This document shows, piece by piece, positions 1 through 13,528 of a stretch of DNA of 64,000 nt. The stretch is from the NCBI GenBank assembly GCA_963070105.1, contig OY718808.1, positions 2,158,238 through 2,222,237 on the forward strand. Reading direction: 5' to 3'. Each line of letters starts with the position of its first letter. The stretch's first letter is position 1. The notes below the pieces were generated by a model that had not been told where the DNA came from, made no database searches, and was given only the letters and a program-made list of their open reading frames with translations. Origin of the DNA: Litomosoides sigmodontis (taxonomy: Eukaryota > Nematoda > Chromadorea > Rhabditida > Onchocercidae). The translations under genes and the position numbers were made by a program.

Positions 1-302
<302 letters not shown>

Positions 303-380
303 GTGTTATTTTTATTTAATGTTATTGTGTTTGTAAGAGAGGGGCCTTTTTAGTTTTCAGTTTTTTAGGTTTAATCGCAG

Positions 381-2850
381 GGAAGGAAGAAAAGTACGAC
401 GAAAACGGGAATTATCGGCAGATATTGTCTTAAGTGGTGGTGACTGGCCCCGCGGCACGGCAATTCGTGGGAGTAATTCAGTGATAAATGGCGGTGATTT
501 GTTCCACGGGTCCTCTGAGAGTAATTTCATAAAGCACAGAGCTATTCGGGTTACGCCAAATTCATTTAGGTTTGTCAACAATTCATTTTTATTAAGTCTT
601 AATTAACGTCCGTTTTATTTTGTTGAAAAAAAACATCTCCAAATTTTATATTATTCATGTTTTTTAATGTTTAAATTTGAAAATCATTACAATTCAATGC
701 GTAAAATGTACTTTTCTGCATTCAAAAATTCTAATGAATTTTAAATTTTGTAAAAGAACAGAAGAAAACAATTTCGTTGTTTCATTTCGTAGCTTGTGGT
801 GAATAATTAAATCTTTGAAGTTTTTTTTTTGATAAGGATTGCAATTAATTAATCAAGTGAATTTGCGTAAAAGAGGTAAGGATTTAAGCAAAAGAGGATT
901 TGATTAATTAAGTTGACAAGAGTTAGAATTAATTAATGAAGGGCTAAAAGTTTGCTTAGCAATGGAAATGGTCCACTCTTGCAGTAATTGGAATTTTTTT
1001 CTTTTTTTACAGAAGCTATTCATTTCAAGCTAATAAATTGTCGATGAATGTGTTGAGAAATAATTCACCGTTGTTGACCGGAACGATATTTCGACTTCAT
1101 CACGAAACATCAAACGGCTATTGCACCATTGGAAGATTGTATGAGGAAATCCCGGGAAGTGGAATTTTCAGTGCTGCTGGACAAGTTGAACATTCCACAG
1201 CATATACAGCAAGACGAGATGTGCGAATTCATTTCATTTTTTGTTTCTTTTTGAAGTTGATGTTTTATTTTGAAATTGTATAAAGCATATGAGAAGAGAT
1301 AAGTGGGAATTGTATTTGTTTCGAACATACTTTTGCTACTTTGACAGATCACCGACCAATTTGAGAAAAACTTAAATTTAAGGGGGTTTTATTTTTCAAG
1401 TTTTTCAAGTTTTGTTTCAATTCATTTTTAGCCGCTTCATGGTATATCATTATCATTGCGAAGGCCACCGCCCACATGTCCACCACCGCCACCACCTAAT
1501 CAGGATTCTCCATTAAGTTTAAATTCATCGTCTAGGAATTCGATGGAAAGGGAACATGATGTAATCTCTGTTATTTCATCACCAAAACGGTAAAATTTCA
1601 TAAAGTTTCACTTTCTTTTTTTCATTTCAATGTTGTCAAATAAATCTAACAGCAACAACAACAACGTTCATTTTCTATAATTATTCTGTTAAAAAAGAAA
1701 CGTGTAATTCATTTTCTGATTTTGAAAAGCATCATAAAATGGTGCATGACAAAATTGCGGTTGTTTAATTTTATTTCCAATGAACTAAAAATAAAATTTT
1801 AATTTTAAATTAGAATCTTAAATAAGTTGGAAAGGATAAATATGCAAACGCAGTAATGTTAGTGAGCAATAATTCTCGCAAATTTCAAACTTTAATCATT
1901 CATTAAAGAATGCAGTAAAATTTTACACTCAATTTTACGCAACATCTTGTTGAAATGCAGTTTGCGCAAGGGATCTTTGCTAAAATACAGTAATTACAGT
2001 GATAGGACCACTGCTGACATCTAGCGCCAGGATAATTGCGCAAAAAGTGTTGAGCAATTTTGATGTATTATTGCCCGCTTGTAACTAATATTTCTCATAA
2101 ATTAAACTTTTTGAAAGTTTTGTTTAATCAGAATTACTGATTGCAACAATGCTGAAAATTGCAAATTCGATAAATGAACTTTACAAAAATCATTTGAAAA
2201 GATTTATGATACTTTGATAATTTACTAAAATTTTGCCATTTTTAATGCAATTAAGAGATGACTAATTGTTTTTTTTTAATTGCAAAATATTACCAAATTT
2301 GTTTCTTGTATTCTAAGATTAGAGAAATTTAATTTATTGCATTTCAAACTGTGAAATCCAGCGCATTTCGATTTCATAAAATTTTTCTTTTTTTTTTGTC
2401 CTTGTAAAATGTGAAAATAATTTTGTTTTTATGCTAAATACATTAAAATTATGGATGAGGGAATGGAAATTTCAGTTCAACTGATGATGAAAAGTCCCGA
2501 AATTCCGGTAATTCCGGTGATAATGGCCGTGAAAGTGGCTACGGTACTGCACCGAGCAGATCGTGGAATAGTCCGATGATAGTGCAGCAGCAACGACGGT
2601 ACTGTATCACACATATGCTTAATACAAAATTAAATGCAGTTTTTCTTTTCAAATTTAATAAATTGACTAATTCAATTCCAATTTATTGCATATTTTCATT
2701 TTAATTTCCTAAGAGATATATTTTTGAAAGAAAAAAAATTTCAGAATTCTGTTGAGAGAGTCAGACGATGCATTTCGTCGCAACCATCACGCATCATTAG
2801 CCATCTATGCTCATCGTAGTAATAATGCTCATCCAATGACTTATGTATAA
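381..2850 (+). CDS. C-terminal exons of a proline-rich protein, unrecognised, 5' end outside window
   Basis: Five exons join in consistent phase: 381-569, 1013-1220, 1432-1589, 2476-2598 and 2745-2850 (stop TAA 2848-2850). All have AG acceptors and GT donors. They give about 260 residues. Visible features are a basic stretch near the start (GRKVRRKRE), a tyrosine-containing segment (GRLYEEIPGSG), a proline run (RRPPPTCPPPPPP) that could bind SH3, WW or EVH1 domains, a Ser/Asn/Gly-rich region, and the C-terminus AHPMTYV. The last three residues T-Y-V fit a class I PDZ ligand. This suggests a scaffold or adaptor protein, but I do not recognise the family. The gene starts left of the window. The donor after 1220 (GTGCGA) is weak, but the phase across it is open. 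Confidence 0.68.
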
Positions 2851-4007
2851 TTTTGCTTACTTATTTATTTATTTAATTAATTCCTTTGTACTTTTTTAAT
2901 TCAATTAATTTTGTATAAATTAAACGTTAAAAATATTACAATAATTTTGCATCAATTAGTCTATCATTTTGCTCAATACTTTCCTTTGCTTCAAATTAAA
3001 CAGCAAATTTGAATTACGTGTTGTCCATTGTACGGTGCAGAATTGAACAGGAGCAGCTTTTTTTTGGCATGTATGTGAGTTTTGGAAATTTTAAATTTTA
3101 TTAAAATGCACACTCTTACATCCAGTAATGTTTTATCAAAGTCAACATCACCAATAGAGAAATGATAAGACGATAAATATTTTCATTCATTTAAATTAAT
3201 TAGGCCATACATTGCATGTTTTTGAAGTACGTTCAGGAGAATTGAAAATTATGGAGGAATGAAATAGAAAACAATATTTAACCACTTAATGTGATAATTT
3301 TTCTTTTTGTAGCTTTATTAAAAGTGCAAATTGAATTAGCCATGACATTTTAAGTCTTTTCAATTTCACTTCACTTCACTTACTTCGTTTCGAACACATC
3401 AAATGACTGTGAAATTTTTATGCAAACATAAAATTTCACTCATTCATTAATGGTACATTTCTAATGGACCATACATTCTGTTATTTTTGGTAACATTTAT
3501 CAATGTGTTCCTATCAACTTACCAACTAAAAATTATTGCAGTAACAATTGGTAGATTATTACAAGTAATGGATGAAACTGGAATTGATGAATAGAGTTAT
3601 ATGTTTGAATAGATTTCTTATTATTATTTATCATTATGATTATGATTAATTATTATCATTGTTCGTTATTATCACTGTTTAGTATTTTAACTTATTGCTA
3701 TTATTCATTAGAATTTATTCTTACCATATTTTATTATCATTTATTATTTATTATTATTAATTATTATATTGTTATTATTAGTTATTATATTATCTTTATT
3801 TTGTAATTTAAAATATCACATACAAAAACTCATCCATACAATCATCCAAAAGTCATCCAAGTCTCATCCATACAACGCCTCAAAATGAGGCCAAAATCAG
3901 TTTCACTTTTCAACTATTTCTGCTACCTTCGCTTAGATAGGAACTCACTTATGAAACTGCACTCAATACACTTAAAATACAAATGTAAGAATTAAATAAC
4001 ATTTTTT

Positions 4008-4008
<1 letters not shown>

Positions 4009-4065
<57 letters not shown>
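4009..4065. repeat. (AC)n microsatellite
   Basis: About 28 uninterrupted AC units in intergenic DNA. Confidence 0.97.
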
Positions 4066-4069
<4 letters not shown>

Positions 4070-4837
4070 AATCATTGCTTATCTCATCGCCGTATCACTG
4101 AAGCGTTACACTACAAAAGATCAAAAGATAGTGTTGTAAATTGTGCATTTCGTCGTAAAATTATCAGTTGCATTAAAAATTTCCCGACACTTTGCAATTT
4201 ACTTTAGCATTTCAAACGAACAAGAGGTGTCATCGTGAGGAAGAGGTGGACAGGTAAGTGAGAGAGAATTGCTGTTAGCAGCTTGAAACTACATTGGTCA
4301 TCAGTCAGTGGAAGAGTTGAAGTCACAATGGAAGTGTTGAGGTCACAATGGTCACAATGGCTGTGCGCAGTTAGCTATAGCTCGTACGCATTCAACATCC
4401 TTACCGTACAGCATACTGCAAACAAACTCCATACAATTTGGAATCTGGAAACTTTATAACTGATGGCATAGTGAGAAATTTAATTTTGTAATTGAAATTT
4501 ACCACCGTGTTCACTTTTTCACGAGTTTAAAATTTAACTGCTAAATTTAGCAACGAATTTCTCATATTTCCATCTTCATATCCAATGCAACATATGTGCT
4601 TCTAGCATTTGCAATTAATAGCCTACGAAATTTTCACTCTCACATTTAATGAAAAGTTACATTCTTTTGACAGTTAAAATTTCACAGTAATTCCAAATTA
4701 ACAAATAGCGAAAAAAAAAACAAAAAAGCTGAATAAATTTTAGGAAAGTAACAAGAAAAAAAACGGGAAAGAAACTAATCCTTTTTAAGCAATTTATTTT
4801 ATTATCAATACGAAATGTAATGGAACTTTCATTCCCT

Positions 4838-4881
4838 TTCTCTCTCTCTCTCACTCTCTCTCTCTCTCTCCCTCTCTTCCT
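4838..4881. repeat. (CT)n-rich tract
   Basis: A slightly interrupted CT repeat. A second CT-rich tract follows at about 4974-5004. Confidence 0.9.
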
Positions 4882-5944
4882 CTTCTCCTTCTCAAATATT
4901 CCAAAATCATCCAACAGCAACAACAACAGATTCATTAATGGCACTTAGTTGATTTATGATCGAAAAATGAGCTCTCTTTCTCTCTCTCCCTCTCTCCTCT
5001 TCCCTTGAAATTGCTGATTAGATCAAATTTGGTTCATTGTGAAAATGGATAGCAAAATTTCATTACCATTTAATTTATTGACTAATTATTGATAATGGAA
5101 GTTAAGAAGAATTCGATGATCGAATGCGTATAACAGTTTTGTTTGTTTGCATCGTTGGATGAGATATCACAAGGCCGTAAAAGGTGAACGTCGAATGTGG
5201 TCGTCGGTCGTTGCGTCGTCCTATTTAAATTTTTCATTTCACTTAACTGCCTGCATAGCAAGTAACAAACTTCACTTGCTCATAGCAATTATCGAATAAT
5301 TTTAATGATTTGCTAATCAATTTAATGAGTTAAAATTGGTGGCTAAACTTTAGGTTATGCTTACTTAATTTAACAGGTACATTCAATCATACATTGATGG
5401 TGGAAATTTATCACTGTAGAAGATATTGAATTGTCATCTCATTCGAAATCTTACGGCAGTTCGATTTTCATTTGGTACGACACTTGCTATTTTCATGGTA
5501 GCTGTAATAATCTAAAGGGAAGAATAATATGCAACATTACCGGCTACTCTATCATTTGTAATTAATTATTTCAGTGTATCGTGCGTTGCCAGAAATAATT
5601 TTTAGAACATCTAGCAATCAATCTCTTTTCCTTCTTCTTTCACTCCAATCTTACATTAGTAACTTTAGCGCTCAGAACATTTACCGCCCGCAGAGTGAAT
5701 GAAAGAATGAACACTTCACTTTTCCGCCTATTTTCGATAAATTATCGAAAGAAATTGATGAGTTTGTTGTCATTGTCATTGCTTCATTGCTCTTATCAAT
5801 TGCATATCTGATAAGTTGATCAACGGTGTTTGATGGAAACGTCCGAAAGTTCGGAGGTGCTTTTCGACATTTTCAGACAGAAATTTCCCGAAATTTCTCT
5901 TAATGAAAAGAGTAAAAGGAATAAGTAATGTCCGTTTTTTGAGC

Positions 5945-7326
5945 TGGAACTGCGCAAATTGCCGTCAATGATGTGTGAGAGAAAATAGCAGATGGAAGAG
6001 TGGCTTAAGGAAGCGTATGAGACTGGAAGGAAGAAGAGTGATGAAATGTGCGGATTGTGTTTAGCAAAAAAATTCCTTAAAATTCTTTATTCTTTTTAAT
6101 TTGTAATTTGAATTGAACACAAGTAACGCACAATGATGATTTCATTTCTGAAACGTGAGTGAATGATTGTAAGTATTACAGTGCACTAACCGTCACCAAG
6201 AAGACAAACCCTTATGCACTGGCAATATTGGCAACAATTATTGAAATACTGATAATGAGGGTGGGATTGGTATGATTAACTGAAACACCGATTGGAAATT
6301 TGAAAAAGGTAGACAAAGTGGGAAGCTGCATCACCGATTCTGCAATAGAAAATCATCAAGTGTTCTCTCTCTAAGTGTATAATGAATAAAACCAGCACAA
6401 TTTCAACATTTCTGGATAATTACTATTCCAGAAACACTTAAATCATGATGAGCGCATACAGTACCTTCTCTCTGGGCAAGCTCGAGGTGAGAAGACTGTT
6501 CACCTGTAATACTTTCCATGAGACAGTTAGTTATAGGATAAATTTACATCGATACTTTAAGAACCGGCAAACTGTTTCGAACGAAAATGTGATTTTTCAC
6601 ACATGCAGAACCGGAGAAGAGTAGAAGTCATTGTGACAGGGAGATGAAAGAAAACATAATGATTATAGACATACATAACTTTGCTCGCAGGTCCTTACTG
6701 CAAAATAAAATTTATGTTACAAAGCATTTGAAATTGGCCAGAAACCTTTTGTTGTCTATTTTGCAAAATGAACAGTAGTGAGTGAATACATTAAATCCCG
6801 AAAAGACCCCTGAAATGAACAATGTGAAAATGAAAATACCAGTGTGCACTGGTCATTCAAAAAACGAAAGTATTACACAAAAGGAGGAGAAGGCAAGTGA
6901 AGAGTAAAAGAAAATACTGAGCTGAAAATTGGCAAAATAAAGAAACTTCGCAAAAAAAAGGCTTGGAGATGATAACAACGGGCATAAACATCGATGGGTT
7001 GAGAAATTCCAGGAAAGTATTATTATAACGATACTTACTTCTCACACACAACCATTATCAAAATTACGGAGTGGAAGAGAGAAAAAAGTGGAGATAAGAG
7101 AATTACCATTTACAATTGTTTGTAATCGTATAAAATGTACAAGTTGAAAGTTTTAGTTAGCAATAAGATACATAGAAGGCAAGATTTCGCTTCTGTAATC
7201 GTACATTTGAGTAATGGAATTTTCAAGAGAACTTAATTGCTTCGAATTGCAACAATAAAACATTAATTTACCTGACGAAGAATAACAAAATCCCACCACT
7301 CAAATATTCATTCACATTGATGTTGA
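5945..7326 (+). repeat. Left arm of a 1.38 kb inverted repeat
   Basis: The reverse complement of this 1382-nt segment matches 13529-14911. I compared the arms line by line and found four substitutions and one 1-nt indel, so identity is about 99.6 %. Identity stops abruptly at both ends. I see no terminal inverted repeats, no clear target-site duplication and no transposase frame. The arm includes a short palindrome, ACCAGTGTGCACTGGT, at about 6840-6855. No gene is visible inside. The 64-codon frame that occurs in both arms is only a mark of the duplication. Confidence 0.96.
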
Positions 7327-7694
7327 GTTCAAATTGAAATGTAACATACAAATTTCGTTTTATTATTTCAGTCACTTGCAATATTTCCTATTTCCGTCAA
7401 AAAATGAACAGATCAAAAACTGGGTAAATACCTAAAATACGAAAGTTTTTTCCCCACCTCTCCCACGCCTCTATGCGACACTGAATGTTTGCAAATTTAT
7501 TTCACTGTTTCACAGTGCATTTGACAGTTATCATATTCTGTGAGAGAATGTTAAAAGAGCTCAATAATTGAATTAACTAATTAGAAATGATAGATTTTGG
7601 TCAGTTGTTCATCATCTTTTCTTGGAAATTGAATTTGACAATCTTCTAACCACAAAGCTCATAAAAGTACTGAAAAAGCTGTAAAACGGACTTA

Positions 7695-7767
7695 CGACCC
7701 CGGCAGGAGTCGAACCTGCAATCTTCGGCTCCGTAGGCCGACGCGTTATCCATTGCGCCACGAGGCC
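7695..7767 (-). tRNA. tRNA-Arg (anticodon ACG)
   Basis: On the minus strand a 73-nt sequence folds as a standard cloverleaf. The acceptor stem is GGCCTCG with CGGGGTC (two G-U pairs). The D-arm is GCGC, loop, GCGT. The anticodon stem TCGGC/GCCGA encloses the loop CTACGGA, giving anticodon ACG. The T-arm is GCAGG, TTCGACT, CCTGC, and its B-box is intact. There is no intron. A TTTT pol III terminator lies just downstream on the minus strand (about 7683-7686). A34 would be read as inosine and decode CGU, CGC and CGA. The gene lies between the inverted-repeat arms. Confidence 0.97.
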
Positions 7768-8273
7768 TCCACTGGAGGAATTTTATGATTGTAGTAGTGA
7801 AGTATCACTATCGGATGCCTCGACCAATTATGTGTTGTTGATATGGAGGGATGGGATGAATAATCGATTACCGTTCTAATCACTTTTGTGCAAGACGCTA
7901 CTATTGCATAGTGCACCGCGAAATGACGTCAGAGCTGCGTTATTTACCAGTTATTGGAAATGTAGACCAGTTCTAGGTGTAGATGCACTCCATTACAGTG
8001 GTAACTTTTGCGTCCATTGCGCCATGTACTTCATCCTATCAAATCTTTCTTAATGTTCACTTTTCTTTATCCTTACGTGTCAATAGATCCAGGTTTACGT
8101 AATGCAACATTTATATATTTTTTTTAATAAAATGCAATAGTGAATGAAAATTGAGGCATTCTTTTCATGCATACATGTAAGCAAAGCAATAATAGAAACA
8201 TTGTAATTGTTGAAATATACTGACATTCTTTTGTTTGTTCTAGTTCTTCGTAATTTTACTTCAAATTATTTTC
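7768..8273. other. Short non-coding gap
   Basis: The stretch between the tRNA and the trans-splice acceptor of the next gene. It probably contains the promoter and outron of that gene, but no specific element is recognisable. Confidence 0.5.
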
Positions 8274-8275
8274 AG
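8274..8275 (+). promoter_or_regulatory. Probable spliced-leader trans-splice acceptor
   Basis: TTTTCAG ends at 8275, six bases before ATG 8282. No earlier coding exon fits the phase, so this acceptor most likely receives a spliced leader. Confidence 0.6.
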
Positions 8276-8281
8276 GGTTAT

Positions 8282-11200
8282 ATGTCCCGTTGTCGACGTA
8301 CCCATCGCATGGTCATCAAAAAGTAAGTTCATTTCATTAGAGGTAATACTGTTTTGTGTTTATATATGTATATGTATATATATATATATTTATATATATA
8401 TATGATGCTTGCTATTAATGATTCTACTTATATCCTAACGTATTATTTTCGTCAAAAATTTTTTTTTAGAAGAAGTAGTGAGTTGTGTCTTGGTTGAATA
8501 TTCTCATTATGTAGGAAAATAATGAGTTTTATTAGAATTTTAAAGATCGATCGTGATTACATTCCATTTAGTTTATCACTTTCAGTCCTAATTTATATAC
8601 ATTTGCAATGGTATCAAATATAAAATGATTACTGGAACTTTGATGCATAAAGTATGCTGCGACTTTGTAGAAAAGCAATCGTCGTTACCATACAGATTAA
8701 TGCATGCTACATTTGTTAAGATCCTATATTTCGAACATTTTAGGGACGATTTCGATGTTGCAAATAGATCTGGGTCAGTAATGAAAACAGATTCTGATGA
8801 AGTAATTTCAATTTTTTTTGATAAACTCGCAAGCTTTTTGAGCTGTTCACATAATTTAAGGCACCAAATATTTTTTACTTTATAAAAATTGTCGGTAACA
8901 TATTGAATGTTTCGATTTTTCCTTCTGTGATATCATGACCAATTACAAATAGGATTTTCTGAATTGTCGGTTTAGAAAGCTACTTGAAAGATTTTGTTTT
9001 AGGGGTGTTATTCGGGTGAAAGTGGTTTGACCAGTGCCAATAATGATGCTGATGAGGAAGTGTCGAGTTTTTTTGCAAATCAAATTCTAGGCAGTATTTC
9101 TAGATTGCTTAGTGCAAACAATCAAGCAGGTACATAACCCTCAGTTGTGGTTTGTAAAATTGTAAAGTTTTTCTAGTATATTGAAAGCTAGTATTGTTAC
9201 CGGCTCCATAAGTTAATGTATCATATACACTAAATGAATTTTTTTCAAATACGAATTGTCCCATTTTATTGTTGGAGAATACTGCTCTTCAGATGGGAAA
9301 CGTACCGCCTCTACTGCAATCGATAACAGTTCTGAGAGCGATGAAGTGCCGAACGTTTTCGAGAACATATTTAGTGAACATGTTGAGGTCAGCTCTTTCT
9401 TTGTGGTTTCACTTAAAGCTGATTGATTGGTATTATGAAAGGTTTAAAAATTTTATCATCTTTACTCCTTTACTATGGAAATGGTTTTGTTTCTTTTTGC
9501 GCCAAACTAGATTTAATTCTTATCTTTTGTTTCAGAGCCCATTTAACGAAGCAGGAGCAAATGATTTGGATGGACCGAAAACAAAAAAAGCGCGTGATGA
9601 TTTGGGCAATGCAAGAGGTATTCTTTAAAAACAATTTGTCCGACAAGTGAGTTAGCTAAATTTTAATCACTGAGCTACTCTTATTTTTCTATTTGTTCAG
9701 AAATAACTTAATCTTGCTTTTTAATGTTTTGAAGCATGTAGTTCTATAGAAAACGAATTGCAAATATATTTGTTCGGCAATAATGTGACAGTTTTGAATA
9801 CCAACAAAAAACTTGTATAGTTTCCTTTTTTCAAACCCTTTCAGTATATTCTTTAGAAGACTGGCCGACAAAGGAATCGGGGAGTAGTATGACAATTCCT
9901 ATGCCAATGTGCATCCGTTTGGTTGAATTGTACAGAAGATGTCGAGGTTCTTCGTTTTTATCTTATTATTTTTTTTTCATGCAAGAAGCTGTAAAACAGG
10001 ATATTATTTCGTTCGGAAATCTCGATAATAATTCTGTGAAAAAAAAATTTTTTTTATGCAGGCAATGATAACCAATGCTCCTTCAGAATCTGTCATTATG
10101 GCTACTATTTTCATGTTTAATTGTTGAATTGGTAATTGGTACACTGAAATTTTTTGTATTTGGAACATCATATTCGATATAATTAGTAAGAATTTATTCC
10201 AGCATTTCTACGTACATTCAGTCAAAAAAAAGAAGATCGTAAAGCACGTCATCAAATGTGGGATGCAATTGATGCCCGTCTTTTCGAAGAATTTGGAATT
10301 CATTCTGGTGTTAACAGATTAAAAAAGAAAATACAAAATATACAGGCCGGAGCTCGAGGGAAAATTGAAGCTCTGCGGTAATTTCTTATGTAAAAAGAGT
10401 ATGTGTTGCTGTTATTAAAATAAAGTATTTGAGATAAAGTTTTTATTTGCCTTTTAGGCGAGAAACAAGCAATGGCATAATACCGCAAGATACGAACATC
10501 AGGTTTACACCAGCAGAAATGGAAATGGTTCGAATGCTCTATCAAAATGGCGATAAAGTCCTAAACACGGTGAATGAAAACAATGAGCCTTTTTATATGC
10601 AACTGGAAGCGTTGATGCGACGTGAAAATAGTGAAAAAAAAATTCAGTTACATGAAAATGGACACATAGGTAGCTCGTTTCTTCGTTTAGGTGTCTTTCT
10701 GGCATTCAGTACGAATCCTTTGGTTTTACTGAAATGTGATGAAAGTAGTCGATTTTATCGGAATTATGGAGCAGCTTTATAAAGCTTCTGTTGTTCTGTG
10801 ATAAGAAAAGTGTATGGAGTAGAGAAGCTATACTGAAGAAACAATTAAACGAAACTCCTTTTTTTCACGTAATTTACATTCAGAAAGATCACCTCCCTCA
10901 TCTAATACAAAATCAATGATTTATCCACAAATGTTAATCAGCCAAGTTACTCAAAATGGTATGTTTTTACATAATTCAATTCTGTTTGTTAGTTTTAATT
11001 TTCACTACTTTACCGTTTAAGTCTAATTTTGTTTCTCGTTATATTTTTAATTCAAGAGCTAAGTTTTATGCCATTTGTACTAACTTTCAGAGAAGTTGCC
11101 TATGTTCGTCTGTTAATGTACTTCTATAATGGATTTATTTAAAAGGGCACCACACCTTCCCTATAGTGCATCGATTAGTTAGTTGTTAGTGAATGCAGAA

Positions 11201-12382
11201 TGTAGGTCGTTGTTTGTGGAGCTACACTCTCTTTTTAGTGTTCCCTTAACACTGTTGGATGGAGGAAAGATAAGTAAAATTGCAGTAAAATTTAATTTGC
11301 GAAGTAAGATTTAATTTGAGAAAAATGTATTAGAAGATTTACATATTAGAGATATTATTTTATAGTGTTTAGGTAACAAGAAGCAAATACCGCATATTAC
11401 CAAAGAACCATCTGCACTGTTCAACAGCGTGAGTTGCATAGCAGAACCAAAAAATTCTTCGGTAGTAGTTTTAAATTATTGATTTTATCTTGTTTTGATA
11501 ATCATTTGGTCTAGTGGTCTAACTTTATGTCATGCACGGCTTTTTTGCCCTTGATGCATCAGTGGTTTTGGAATTCTTTGTTACTTTTTACCGATGTCAT
11601 TTTTTATGTTTAGGTTAATTTGACGTGATAATTCTCCCTAGGACTTAATATATGTGTCTTTTAGATTGTAAGTTTATTTTCCAAGCCATTTGATGTTCTT
11701 TCCGCCGCTGCACATTTTCCTAAAACGGATCCAGTTCCAAATAATGGAGGGCACGAATTAGCAATCATGACTGAATTGATTGCCAGACAAATGAATGTTT
11801 TAAAGGTTATCATGTTTTCTATTTGTGAAAGTGCCTGTTAAATCGTTTATATGCAGCACTCGATCAAATTTTAATGAACCTAGGTTGCTGTGGTCAATAT
11901 TTTGTATATCAGCATCTCGTGCTATATCTCTAAGGCACTGCATATTTTTACTTGTATTTATTTCTTTTTAAGCCAAAATTGCCACAGAAAATACAGCCTT
12001 GCACCTCGTTTTATTTTGTTCATTGAGGGGATGCATGAAAATTGTAGCAGAATCTCATCTTTTAAAAGTGCATGTTCGTAGTTTGTTATCGTTGCACATC
12101 AAATTTATCGAAATGTGGTAAGCCTTTGGCAGAATCCAATTACATTATTCATCTTTTAGCATTATTTAAAAAATTCGCCTCGCGTTTCAGCGACAGGAGG
12201 AGCTCCAACGTCGCGCCGAGCTTCTTTTCGAGCAGCAGCTAGCACGTGAATCCAAAATTGTGGATAGTATTGCATCGCTTACAAAAGCTGCATCCCATCT
12301 TGAACAAATTGGAGAGTTTCTGCTTAATACTTGTCATTATGGTAGCATTAATGGTACCACATCTAGCCCAAATAATTCATAA
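8282..12382 (+). CDS. Myb/SANT-like DNA-binding domain protein, complete
   Basis: Twelve exons join in phase: 8282-8322, 8744-8777, 9003-9129, 9293-9387, 9536-9617, 9857-9946, 10203-10377, 10458-10669, 10884-10958, 11373-11428, 11665-11805 and 12191-12382. They give 439 residues. The N-terminal third is acidic and Ser/Asn-rich. Residues about 143-225, from IRLVELYRRCRG through FEEFGIHSGVNRLKKKIQNI, have the helix pattern of zeste-type Myb/SANT-like DNA-binding domains, including a tryptophan in RHQMWDAI and the final LKKK helix. Residues about 376-415 (RQEELQRRAELLFEQQLARE) form a coiled coil, probably for oligomerisation. The likely role is a nuclear DNA-binding regulator; its targets are unknown. 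The donor of exon 2 (TCA/GTAATG) was chosen because only it keeps the frame open. The whole gene lies inside the inverted repeat. Confidence 0.8.
8361..8403. repeat. (TA)n-rich tract in intron 1
   Basis: An imperfect TA repeat inside the first intron of the Myb/SANT-like gene. Confidence 0.9.
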
Positions 12383-13528
12383 ATTACGCATATAATACTG
12401 ATGTTTTAAAAGTAACGACAGCTTCCAATGGTGAGAATTTGAGTCGTTGGGGAATTGGCGGACGCGAGGTTTCCTTAATATAAAACTTTTTTTTTTGATT
12501 TGGGAACATTCTGTTATGTCTATTGCTAACTAGAAGTTTGTGCTTTTTTTGTAAATAAGCGTTTTGGCTTTGAATCTCGCGACTCTAATGTTTTAAGTTT
12601 TACCTTTTTTAAAAAACATATCCTGTAATTAAATAGGTTATGAGAGAAAATTGGTGGTAAATTGTTGTACTTCTAGCACTAATTACGAAATTTTGTTTTA
12701 TTTTTTCTTTTTGTAGAAAAAAATTGTATGATTTGCACATTTCATCCTTGTTAAGATACTCCATTTGGATATTTCTCCCATTATCCTCTATTAAATTTTG
12801 GAATTTTTGTTTTTGGTCAATTTTTGAAATTTTATCATGCTCTACTTTTTTCATTTTTTTTGAATTTACGCGTTGTATTGTTATAATCACTTCAGAAAAC
12901 CGCTTTTAATGTCACTTATTGGTTTTTGCAATCATATTGCTCGATGATGACCCACTTAAATTGGTTGTAATTATATGTGTTTTATTCTTAACATTTTACT
13001 TATTTCTCTTCCTCTAAAGATCTGAAGTGCCTTTTGTTCACTTTTTTAACTCTTTCTCAGAAATAATTTTAGCGCCTTCCTTGCCTTTGTGGTAAATAAA
13101 ATTCTTCCTTTTCCTTACCTGACGAAGAATTCAAGTTTTCCACATCCATTTTATTTGCTGAAGTAATTGGACATAACTCTTTATGCTGTAACATTGAAAT
13201 GTTTTTCTATCCAGGATAGCGTATCTCATTCCCATTCATATTACGTTTATTTTTTAAACCATAAAATTCCATGAGGTGTAACATTACTATAGCTTTATAA
13301 TCAATGGCCTTAGAAACCTGGAAAGTAAGCATGAATAACTCCTAACTCCTTATCTGTTTTTCTAGGGTGGAGAGGCCAGAAAAACATCAGATGTATCTAT
13401 CTAAAATTAGGTGAGGTTTTGCGTTCTAACATAACGCTGTGGGCTTGGGTCTAAAAATTTTGAAGTGCCTAAAATGTAGAATTTATATAATGTAGAAGGA
13501 AAAAGTTTTTGAATTTGAGCTCACGTGT
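12383..13528. other. Non-coding stretch before the right inverted-repeat arm
   Basis: 3' flank of the Myb/SANT-like gene. No credible exons. The 15-base string TACCTGACGAAGAAT at about 13117-13131 recurs near the inner end of the left arm (about 7270). Confidence 0.5.

Larger units (their letters stand above)
2851..5944. other. Non-coding AT-rich stretch
   Basis: I see no credible exon. It holds ATT/TTA-rich low complexity (about 3617-3800), a CA repeat (4009-4065) and two CT-rich tracts (4838-4881 and 4974-5004). Open frames here are low-complexity artefacts. Confidence 0.7.

Noticed and set aside
1081..1218. Alternative plus frame reading YFDFITKHQTAIAPLEDC over the 1013-1220 exon
   Set aside because: It looked coding, but it has a stop at 1075-1077 and no acceptor after it. 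The other frame joins both neighbouring exons in phase.
4657..4944. 95-residue minus frame rich in Arg/Glu
   Set aside because: Produced by the CT-rich tract.
6857..7051. Identical 64-residue frames at 6857-7051 and 13804-13998, suggesting a duplicated gene
   Set aside because: They are identical because they lie in the two inverted-repeat arms. The translation is Phe/Leu-rich without homology or splice context.
9269..9650. 119- and 75-residue frames over 9269-9650
   Set aside because: They read through an intron of the Myb/SANT-like gene or use another frame of its exons.
13117..13131. TACCTGACGAAGAAT shared by 13117, 7270 and partly 29393 as a dispersed repeat family
   Set aside because: Too short (10-15 bp) to support a family without a genome-wide count.
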